DNA of 38,846 nucleotides, from positions 1 through 38,846 of the forward strand of contig NZ_ASSC01000369.1 of NCBI RefSeq assembly GCF_000520735.1. Reading direction: 5' to 3'. Position 1 is the stretch's first letter; each line of letters starts with the position of its first letter. Both the position numbers and the translations under genes were made by a program. This stretch comes from Paenibacillus forsythiae T98 (GTDB taxonomy: Bacteria > Bacillota > Bacilli > Paenibacillales > Paenibacillaceae). Positions 32,961 through 38,846 of the stretch are shown piece by piece. The notes beneath the pieces were generated by a model, which saw only the letters and a list, made by a program, of their open reading frames with translations, was not told where the DNA came from and ran no database searches.

Positions 32961-32991
32961 TTGTACATTCAAGTAACTTGAACAAAGTGAT
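32961..32991 (+). promoter_or_regulatory. MerR autoregulatory site
   Basis: TTCAAGTAACTTGAA (32968-32982) is the same 15-bp palindrome as at 32848, in the spacer between TTGTAC and AGTGAT (19 bases) before the merR gene. The centres of the copies are 120 bp apart. Confidence 0.65.
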
Positions 32992-33007
32992 ATAGGAGAG
33001 AAATAAT

Positions 33008-33421
33008 ATGGAAGAATTTATTTATGGAACCGAACCAAAATACGCTATTAAGGAAGTATCAAAAATAACTAACCTACCCAAACCAACAATCCGCTATTAT
33101 GAAGATATCGGTTTGCTGCAAGGTGTAGCGCGAGATAAGAATAACATCCGCCTGTTCTCTGATGATCAAATTATGAGATTGAGAATGATTCAATGTATGA
33201 GAAGCACAGGAATGGGAATTGATATGATTTTCCATTATCTCGGTCTCTCAAGGGAAGATAAAATGGAACTGAAAGAGAAGTACTCCATTGTCTTAAATCA
33301 AGAAGAAATACTTTTAGCAAAAAAACACGAAATTGAGGCACAACTGGCTCTTATTGAGCACAAAAAAGCTAACTATGAAAAAGATTTAAATGAAGCAGAG
33401 AATGCAGTGCAACAAACTTGA
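33008..33421 (+). CDS. MerR-family transcriptional regulator
   Basis: A 137-residue regulator with an N-terminal winged helix (YAIKEVSKITNLPKPTIRYY, EDIGLL) and a C-terminal antiparallel coiled coil rich in Glu and Lys. It lacks a metal-binding Cys cluster, so it resembles the organic-effector/aldehyde-responsive group. Ribosome binding site TAGGAGAG. It is divergent from the aldehyde dehydrogenase gene and two identical palindromes lie between them. Confidence 0.92.
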   Translation: MEEFIYGTEPKYAIKEVSKITNLPKPTIRYYEDIGLLQGVARDKNNIRLFSDDQIMRLRMIQCMRSTGMGIDMIFHYLGLSREDKMELKEKYSIVLNQEEILLAKKHEIEAQLALIEHKKANYEKDLNEAENAVQQT

Positions 33422-33438
33422 TACTGAAGTATGTAAAT

Positions 33439-33642
33439 TTAATGATGAAACAATCGGATACCCGAATTGGCCATCACCATTCCGTATTCATTTGCTGCCT
33501 CTATGACCTGATCATCACGAAGTGAATTTCCGGTTTGAACCAAGTACCTGACTCCACTTTGAGCAGCTCGATCAATATTATCGCGGAAAGGCAGAAAAGC
33601 ATTCGACTCAAACCATTCTCCTCTTTCTATTGAGCGATTCAA
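33439..33642 (-). pseudogene. PurH-like C-terminal fragment
   Basis: The frame encodes SNAFLPFRDNIDRAAQSGVR, then QTGNSLRDDQVIEAANEYG and GIRLFHH, the extreme C-terminus of AICAR transformylase/IMP cyclohydrolase, whose usual ending is the TGVRHFRH type. Only about 60 of more than 500 residues remain, so it is a remnant of a second purH-like gene. Confidence 0.7.
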
Positions 33643-33732
33643 TTAATTTTTATATTGATTTAAATACATGGTTAAAAGAACATCTTGAAGTAATCCAGAT
33701 AGATTCGCATGAGCAGGTATTTCAGTTACCTC

Positions 33733-34035
33733 CTAATGCTCAGGCTCTCCATCTTTATAGCCCTCGAGAGTGATAACCGTGCCGCTCGGAAGCTCCTCTC
33801 CATTCTGCACGGCTTCAATCGCTTCTCTGCTATTTATATAGATGTTTTCATGAATATCTCCCCGATCATATGTCGTAAAAAGGTTGGCCCCAGATCCAAT
33901 TTCAGCGTATTCTCCAGACTCAGCACCCGGGGTACTCGCCTCTTGCTGAGACATATTATTCATATTCATATTATTATTGCTGCAAGCAGTGAGGGTGAGG
34001 GCAAGCAAAGCAGCAAGTTTTATAATTACAAACAA
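33733..34035 (-). pseudogene. Small lipoprotein with partial cytochrome P460-like domain
   Basis: The N-terminus is a signal peptide with lipobox LTAC, followed by a Met/Asn-rich stretch (NNNMNMNNMS). The rest (YINSREAIEAVQNGEELPSG, TVITLEGYKDG) resembles the first half of cytochrome P460-type domains; no haem motif follows because the frame ends. The only start is TTG 34035 without a ribosome binding site. It is most likely a gene broken at both ends, but a short lipoprotein cannot be excluded. Confidence 0.5.
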
Positions 34036-34109
34036 GATGTATATAATGGTTAAATCAATGTGATTCGTTGTTTATTCAACATTTTATTTAAAATTGTTTA
34101 TTATCAAAT

Positions 34110-34190
34110 TTAAGTTATGATCTTTGCAAAATCGACGCCCATGCCGCGTCCAGCACCTGTGATAAACCAAACTTTCCGAATATTGGACAT
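34110..34190 (-). pseudogene. SDR N-terminal fragment (26 residues)
   Basis: ATG 34190 follows AAGGGGTGT and encodes MSNIRKVWFITGAGRGMG, the Rossmann motif of a classical SDR, then a stop at 34110. Only the first strand and loop survive. Confidence 0.7.
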
Positions 34191-34236
34191 ACTAAGTAAC
34201 ACCCCTTTTCATTTCTAATTACTCTACAAAAATCAT

Positions 34237-34260
34237 CGTTGATTGATTAAACAACAATCG
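34237..34260. promoter_or_regulatory. TetR operator-like site before the tetR gene
   Basis: The segment GTTGATTGATTAAACAACA is an imperfect inverted repeat related to the perfect palindrome at 36247-36266. It overlaps the probable promoter of the tetR gene (TTATAATAAT near 34262). Confidence 0.45.
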
Positions 34261-34344
34261 TTTATAATAATAAAATTGAAGGATGTTGCTTTTAATCGTC
34301 AAAAGAAAGTGTTAATTATCTATAGAAAGTCTGGTGACCCAGCA

Positions 34345-34887
34345 ATGAAAGTGGATAGAAGAGTAGCCAAAAGTCAAGAAGCCATTAAAAAGGCTCTTAT
34401 TGAACTGATGACTGAAAAAAGTTTTGATACCATTACCATTCAAGATATTTCGGACAGGGCAAATGTGAACCGAGGAACCGTTTATCTTCATTACCTGGAT
34501 AAATTCGACCTATTAGACAAGATCATGGAAGAACATATATACAATATGAGTAATTTTTGCGAGTCGGCGGCTGAAATGAATTTTTTAGAATCGACTGTGC
34601 ACTGTATGGAATACTTTGAGAGCAATTATTTATTCTTTTCGACGATGTTAGCGAGTGAAGGAGCTCCTTATTTTCGTAATCGCTTCCTTCAGTTTAATAT
34701 CGAAGAATTCAGGAAAGATGTGGACATTACACAAGGGAAAAATGCCGGTCAAAGTGAAGATGTAGTTGTTGAATTTGTTGCTAATGCATACGTAGGGGTA
34801 GTTGAATGGTGGTTAAAGAATGGAATGCCTTATCCGCCTCGTGCCATAGCAGAAAAAGTTGGAGAGTTATTGGATAGAATCGTATAA
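34345..34887 (+). CDS. TetR-family transcriptional regulator
   Basis: A 180-residue regulator: an N-terminal HTH (KALIELMTEKSFDTITIQDI, ANVNRGTVYLHYLDKFDLLD) and a TetR_C_8-like effector domain (EFVANAYVGVVEWWLKNGMP). I choose ATG 34345, close to the first family residues; upstream in-frame codons to 34243 have no ATG with a ribosome binding site. It is convergent with an MFS exporter gene and operator-like palindromes lie before both, so it probably represses the exporter and itself. Confidence 0.88.
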   Translation: MKVDRRVAKSQEAIKKALIELMTEKSFDTITIQDISDRANVNRGTVYLHYLDKFDLLDKIMEEHIYNMSNFCESAAEMNFLESTVHCMEYFESNYLFFSTMLASEGAPYFRNRFLQFNIEEFRKDVDITQGKNAGQSEDVVVEFVANAYVGVVEWWLKNGMPYPPRAIAEKVGELLDRIV

Positions 34888-34916
34888 TTTGAGATATACA
34901 ACAGCAAAAAAGTAAA

Positions 34917-34946
34917 GGCCAGGCAACGAAAATACCCAGCCTTTTT
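34917..34946. terminator. Bidirectional terminator between tetR and the MFS gene
   Basis: AGGCCAGG and CCCAGCCT pair imperfectly and are flanked by A-rich sequence on the left and TTTTTG on the right, as expected between convergent genes. Confidence 0.5.
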
Positions 34947-34960
34947 GATATATAAATTTT

Positions 34961-36130
34961 TTACCTGGAAAGTTGTTGTTTAGGAGTGCTCATATAGATT
35001 CTTAGTAAGATCGTCATCAAACTCAATATTAATGACAGGATTCCTACCAATACGACATATTGTGTACCCATTCCTGAGATAAATAACCCACCTACGGCCG
35101 AACCAAGGGTTGTTCCCAGGTTAGCGGACGTTAAAAATAATCCATTAGCAAAGTCAGGGGCTTCAGAGGCTGCAGAGATAATCCAATATTGATTGATATT
35201 ACCTCCAATACCTGCTAATATCCCCCAAATTACAGTGATGATCGCCATAGGCATGGTAAACTGACCTGCTAAAAAGAAAATGATGTAAACGATCCCTAAT
35301 GCAAAAGGAAAGGCTAAAACTGATTTATTCGCATTGTTGGTTAATAATTTCCCTGCTATAACGTTCCCGATAATATTGGCTCCACCGAATAAGACTAACG
35401 TTAAACTAATTGAATTTGCAGACATATTCGTAACTGATTTCAGATATTCAGCAAGGTAACTGTAAACTCCAAATACGGCGGAATTTAATAAAATAACAGT
35501 TGCAATGGAAAGCCAGGTCATGGATTTCTGTAATACCCTTACTTGAGATCCGTAAGAAAGTCTTTCCTTAACAGGTATCGATGGTACAAATAATATTGTA
35601 GCGATAAGTACAATCGCATTCACAAGAGCAAAGAATGCCATCGCCATTTCAATCGAAACGGCACTTGCAATAAAACTTACGATCGGTACACCGACTACCA
35701 TTCCCGCAGATACCCCAATAAAAACTTTCGAAACGGCTTTTGGGACTTCTTCCTTTCTAACGGAGGCGGCAGCTGCTGTAAATGCCAATGAACAATAAAT
35801 CGGATGAAAAAAGGCTGGAACTACACGAGCAATTAATGCAAGGGTAAAGCTACTTGTAAATATGGAGACAATGTTCCCCAGTAGGAAAACACCAAGTACA
35901 AGCAACATGACCTTCTTCCGGTTTATCCCCGAAAACAACAATGGCATAGTTGGACCGGATACTGCTACAGCCAGTGCAAAGAAGCTTACCAGCAATCCTG
36001 CTTTTGATACACTGACATGAAAATGTTCAGCGATGGAAGGTAGTATCCCAATAACGCCCATCTCGGTATTAATAATGCCGAAAACCCCTATGGTCAAAAT
36101 TAAAATCAATAAATTATTACCTTTAGCCAT
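34961..36130 (-). CDS. MFS transporter, DHA1/AraJ-like exporter
   Basis: A 389-residue protein with 12 predicted membrane helices. MFS features include FGIINTEMGVIGILPSIA in helix 1, the loop 2-3 segment SGINRKKVMLL and motif C-like GVSAGMVVGVP in helix 5. This is typical of the AraJ/YdhP branch of drug or sugar efflux proteins. ATG 36130 follows GGGGTG; TTG 36145 is inferior. It is probably controlled by the TetR gene encoded convergently, through the palindrome at 36247. Confidence 0.9.
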   Translation of the reverse strand: MAKGNNLLILILTIGVFGIINTEMGVIGILPSIAEHFHVSVSKAGLLVSFFALAVAVSGPTMPLLFSGINRKKVMLLVLGVFLLGNIVSIFTSSFTLALIARVVPAFFHPIYCSLAFTAAAASVRKEEVPKAVSKVFIGVSAGMVVGVPIVSFIASAVSIEMAMAFFALVNAIVLIATILFVPSIPVKERLSYGSQVRVLQKSMTWLSIATVILLNSAVFGVYSYLAEYLKSVTNMSANSISLTLVLFGGANIIGNVIAGKLLTNNANKSVLAFPFALGIVYIIFFLAGQFTMPMAIITVIWGILAGIGGNINQYWIISAASEAPDFANGLFLTSANLGTTLGSAVGGLFISGMGTQYVVLVGILSLILSLMTILLRIYMSTPKQQLSR

Positions 36131-36424
36131 GAAAACGCACCCCAACCTTCTTAATGGTATGATAAAAACATTGATTGTTGGTTAATGAACATATGTTTAT
36201 AATTATAGAAGGTAACTGGATACTTTCAATGGCTATATCAATGCGTTTTGTTGATTAATCAACAAATGACTCGAAATTGATGATAAGTGGTTGGGCAGAT
36301 GTCATCTCATATTATCTTGGAATTTCTCAAATTCACTTTTCACCCAAATGATACTTCCCCAGAAACCTATTGGGTGTTGAAAATGTTCGCTTCGATTTGA
36401 CACAAGGCATCTTGGCGACATAAA
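36131..36424. other. Intergenic region upstream of the MFS gene
   Basis: No gene seen. It holds the MFS promoter region, a partial site ATTGATTGTTGGTTAATGAAC near 36171 and the perfect palindrome at 36247-36266. Confidence 0.5.
36247..36266. promoter_or_regulatory. Perfect 20-bp palindrome, probable TetR operator
   Basis: TTTGTTGATTAATCAACAAA is a perfect palindrome about 117 bases before the MFS start. Related but imperfect sequences occur before the tetR gene at 34237-34260. Confidence 0.6.
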
Positions 36425-36841
36425 CGAGCATTTCGAGAAAGGCCATTCCGATTTGCTGGCATCTTCTCTTCCTTAAGTTTGTTTGATTTATCCGGTGAAG
36501 CCTTTGTTGGCCTCAAGAAAACCGCGGATTGAAAGCCACCATAACGTCCCGGTTCGAGAATACCGGTTATATGCTGGCATCCACTTTATGCGGAAGATTT
36601 GCCCACGGTGGCGGGGTTTATCAAAGCCGGGCTTGGGGTATCGGTTCTTCCTAAAACTCTCGGCCTTATGCCGGATGGACTTGTGTGGGTTCCGATTCGG
36701 GAGGAAGGCCGGGAATGGGAAGTAGGGTTGAAATGGAGAAAAGACCGCTATGTATCCCCAGCGGCCAAACGTTCTATTGATTATATTGCCGAAAGGCAAA
36801 CTTTGTCTCCTGCGGCTGCCAAAAAGATTCGGTGGCACTAG
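36425..36841 (+). pseudogene. LysR-family regulator C-terminal remnant
   Basis: Pieces in different frames read KGHSDLLASSLP, then LSGEAFVGLKKTAD and, from about 36585, YAEDLPTVAGFIKAGLGVSV followed by LPKTLGLMPDGLVWVPI. This is the second half of a LysR substrate domain, with at least one frameshift, stops and a deletion of about 40 residues. The HTH half is missing. Confidence 0.75.
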
Positions 36842-36894
36842 CGCCTGAATCAGCTGAAACTGCAACGCGATGTATAAATATCTGCACCTTAGCA

Positions 36895-38112
36895 TCACAC
36901 CGGCTCGATACCCAGTGACTTGACCAGATTCGGCAAATCGCTGCCCTTCAGCGCACCTTCCACGAGCGTGGGCAGCATATCTGGAGTGCAGGCGAAGCAA
37001 GGGGTTCCATCCCGGGCGAGCTGGCTTGCTACCCGTTCGTCATAGAAAGGCTTGCCTCTGTCAGATAGCGCTAGCAGGCACAGAGTCCGCACTCCCGATT
37101 CCCGCATTTCCCGCATGCGACGGATCAATCCAGCCTGACTTCCGCCCTCGTAAAGATCTGAAATGAGGATAAACAGCGTCTTCTTCGGTTCCTCGATAAA
37201 CTGCTCGCAATAAGCGACTGACTTTTGAATATCTGTTCCGCCTCCAAGCTGGATACCGAAAAGCATATCGACAGGATCGTTTGCACAGGTCTCCGTCAGA
37301 TCGACTACCTGGGTATCGAATACAACGACCCGTGTGTCGAGAGCCGGCAGCGAAGCGAAGATCGAGCCGGTAACGGACGCCCAGATGACCGAATCCGCCA
37401 TGGACCCGCTCTGGTCGATATCCAGAATCACCGTCCATTCCTTGCTTTGCCTCGCTCTGTCAAAGAAATAAAATTTCTCCGGAATCAACATGCCCCTCTC
37501 CCGGTTGTAATGCTTCAGGTTTCTGCGGATTGTCAGTTTCCAGTCGATACCGTTCAGGGAGGGCAGCGGCGAATGACGCCGGCGGTTCAGCGCCCCGGCT
37601 ACCGCCTGCCGGATATCGTTCTCCAGTCTGCGGACCAAATCATCCACGACCGCCTGCACCAGTACGCGGGCCGTCTCCTTGGTGCGCTCGGGAATTTTGC
37701 TTTTAAGCAACATCAGCGTGCCGACGAGCTGGATATCGGGCTTGACGGAAGCCAGAAGCTCCGGTTCGAAGAGCAGCTGCTTCCAGCCTTTGCGCTCCAT
37801 GGCGTCATTCTGGATAATAGAAACGACCTCCTCGGGAAAAAAGGTCCGCACATCCCCGAGCCACCGGGCGATGTGCGGCGCCGAGGGGCCAAGGCCGGCG
37901 CTACGGGGAGCGCTACCGATGGAATCCCGTCCGAGAGCCATGCCTTCCGGATCGTAGATCGCAGCCAGTGCCTGGTCCATGATCGCTTCTTCTTCCGTAA
38001 GCGGCACGCCTTCCCCCCCGGGGCCAAGCCCGCGGGACAGTTGGGATTCGCTTTCCCTTCCGAGAATTAGCCTCCAACGCCTCGTATCTCTGTTAAGGTC
38101 CCGGCCGCTCAT
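36895..38112 (-). CDS. VWA-domain (CoxE-like) protein
   Basis: A 405-residue protein with a C-terminal von Willebrand A domain: MIDAS motif DQSGSMAD (around residue 235), the Thr position in GGGTDIQKS and the distal Asp in LFILISDLYEGG. The N-terminal half is helical with a basic linker before the VWA. ATG 38112 lies just after the stop of the upstream gene (38114), so translation is coupled. VWA proteins of this type partner with a MoxR AAA+ ATPase and a large DUF5682 protein, whose C-terminal part is encoded upstream. Function in the cell is not established. Confidence 0.88.
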   Translation of the reverse strand: MSGRDLNRDTRRWRLILGRESESQLSRGLGPGGEGVPLTEEEAIMDQALAAIYDPEGMALGRDSIGSAPRSAGLGPSAPHIARWLGDVRTFFPEEVVSIIQNDAMERKGWKQLLFEPELLASVKPDIQLVGTLMLLKSKIPERTKETARVLVQAVVDDLVRRLENDIRQAVAGALNRRRHSPLPSLNGIDWKLTIRRNLKHYNRERGMLIPEKFYFFDRARQSKEWTVILDIDQSGSMADSVIWASVTGSIFASLPALDTRVVVFDTQVVDLTETCANDPVDMLFGIQLGGGTDIQKSVAYCEQFIEEPKKTLFILISDLYEGGSQAGLIRRMREMRESGVRTLCLLALSDRGKPFYDERVASQLARDGTPCFACTPDMLPTLVEGALKGSDLPNLVKSLGIEPV

Positions 38113-38113
38113 C

Positions 38114-38846
38114 TTAAAAGTCCTCAAAATCAAATTCGTTCAGTTCTTCGATCATCGCGTTCTCATCCTCTCTTAGCTCTCCCGTCACGACTTCAGCGGC
38201 CTGCTCTACGTCCACTCCCCACAGCTCTCCCAGCAGTTCGGCGGCCATGGTCTTCTCCCTCGGAGAAAAAGAGCTAAACGCCCTGCGGAGAAAAACCAGC
38301 GCACGCCGGAACTGTTCCTCGTCCAATCCGGCGATATATCGGTCGAGTTCCTCCCACAGGCTAAGCCGGGAAAGCAATGCGTAGCGGTTGCGCATGGCCA
38401 GACCTTCGAACCAGCCGGCACCGAGCTCGGGCGATATGCCCGGTGAAAGGCGGCGGGATACTTCGGCTCCGGCCTCTTCCGCGCTCAGCTCGCCTCTCTC
38501 CAGCAAAATCGCGCAGGCCAGACCGGATAGCTTGGGATTGCGGTCGTCGCGCATCGCCAGGCCGCCCAGCGAGCGGACCCACAGTGCCTCGTCCACCCCT
38601 TCGCTGTGCCGCTGGGCTACGGCGTTCAGCTCGCTGATCGCGGCCGCCAGCCCTGCGGCGGCTTCGTCGTTGCAGCCCGCAGCTTCCTCCAGGAACAGGC
38701 ATCCTCGCAGAAACAACTGCTCCAGCAGTGGACCCAGAGGCTCCGTATCAACCCTGCGAAGGGTGCCATAGCTCATGACGACCGACAGATCACTAGCCGC
38801 CGCAGCAATGGCAACAACGTCACGGCTGTCCGAGGACAGCCGCTGC
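38114..38846 (-). CDS. DUF5682-like protein, C-terminal part (5' end outside window)
   Basis: The frame is open to the right edge, so Met 38776 is internal; residues before it (RLSSDSRDVVAIAAAASDLS) continue the protein. The visible 240 or so residues are helical and Leu/Glu/Ala-rich with an acidic tail (DENAMIEELNEFDFEDF). No catalytic motif is seen. Its position directly before a VWA gene matches the conserved arrangement MoxR ATPase - DUF5682 - VWA; the family name is inferred from this context and general resemblance. Confidence 0.65.
   Translation of the reverse strand, partial: QRLSSDSRDVVAIAAAASDLSVVMSYGTLRRVDTEPLGPLLEQLFLRGCLFLEEAAGCNDEAAAGLAAAISELNAVAQRHSEGVDEALWVRSLGGLAMRDDRNPKLSGLACAILLERGELSAEEAGAEVSRRLSPGISPELGAGWFEGLAMRNRYALLSRLSLWEELDRYIAGLDEEQFRRALVFLRRAFSSFSPREKTMAAELLGELWGVDVEQAAEVVTGELREDENAMIEELNEFDFEDF

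Noticed and set aside
33625-33772. A short + strand frame reading LNTWLKEHLEVIQIDSHEQV and ending LYSPRE.
   Set aside because: It looks protein-like but has no credible start or ribosome binding site and overlaps the lipoprotein remnant on the other strand. It may be a further gene fragment and is not supported enough to annotate.

Overview
The window looks like an accessory region of a Paenibacillus-type Firmicute. Supporting this are strong AAAGGAGG ribosome binding sites, frequent TTG and GTG starts, Bacillales-type families (thioredoxin-coupled ArsC, MGT-type glycosyltransferase, Cfr-type methylase, ArsN1 acetyltransferase) and a mixed base composition. The ends (about 1-5700 and 36500-38846) have a moderately high GC coding style and read as resident DNA. 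The middle is a patchwork of AT-richer modules, one very GC-rich cassette and many decaying gene fragments, as expected where foreign DNA has accumulated. No transposase, integrase, CRISPR array, tRNA or rRNA was seen.

Layout. (1) 1-5736: an ABC-2 type exporter (ATPase cut by the window edge, two permeases), two paralogous zinc-ribbon methyltransferases, a KAS III-like enzyme and a half-length ketosynthase-like protein lacking the nucleophilic Cys. They form one tight + strand operon ending in a hairpin, and look like an undescribed small lipid or polyketide pathway with its exporter. (2) 5713-6891: an MGT-type glycosyltransferase, convergent. (3) 7174-10034: Ni-CO dehydrogenase CooS and its maturation ATPase CooC. 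(4) 10305-14212: an EasG/NmrA-like reductase, an alpha/beta hydrolase, a SnoaL-like protein and an SDR, with a repeated operator-like element before two of them. (5) 14178-14855: DoxX and esterase remnants. (6) 14879-22704: an arsenic island with arsM-arsN1 and a Cys-rich MarR regulator on the minus strand, an SDR, then arsR-arsB-arsC-arsD-arsA and a dual-specificity phosphatase on the plus strand. (7) 22933-27960: oxidoreductases, an AraC regulator and remnants of SDR, AKR, AraC and TetR genes. (8) 28017-30284: the most striking locus, described below. (9) 30317-31205: a GC-rich SDR cassette of likely actinobacterial origin. (10) 31351-33421: a MerR-controlled aldehyde dehydrogenase with twin operators. 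(11) 33439-36841: remnants of PurH, lipoprotein, SDR and LysR genes around a TetR-MFS efflux pair. (12) 36895-38846: a VWA protein and the C-terminal part of a DUF5682-like protein.

The candidate new system is at 28017-30284 on the minus strand. A Cfr-type 23S rRNA A2503 methylase is followed by a stand-alone second copy of ribosomal protein L4. The tip of that L4's exit-tunnel loop is rewritten: the usual Gly-Thr-Gly is Lys-Ile-Asp at residues 69-71, the position mutated in macrolide and oxazolidinone resistant strains. The leader before the methylase has a terminator hairpin with a competing antiterminator arm, a 36-codon ORF with a near-perfect Shine-Dalgarno, and a hairpin that buries the methylase ribosome binding site. 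Between the two genes lie a 20-codon ORF and an 11-bp inverted repeat. I infer an antibiotic-inducible target-replacement locus that modifies rRNA and exchanges a ribosomal protein at the same drug site.

All functions are read from sequence motifs and family knowledge. No database search was run.
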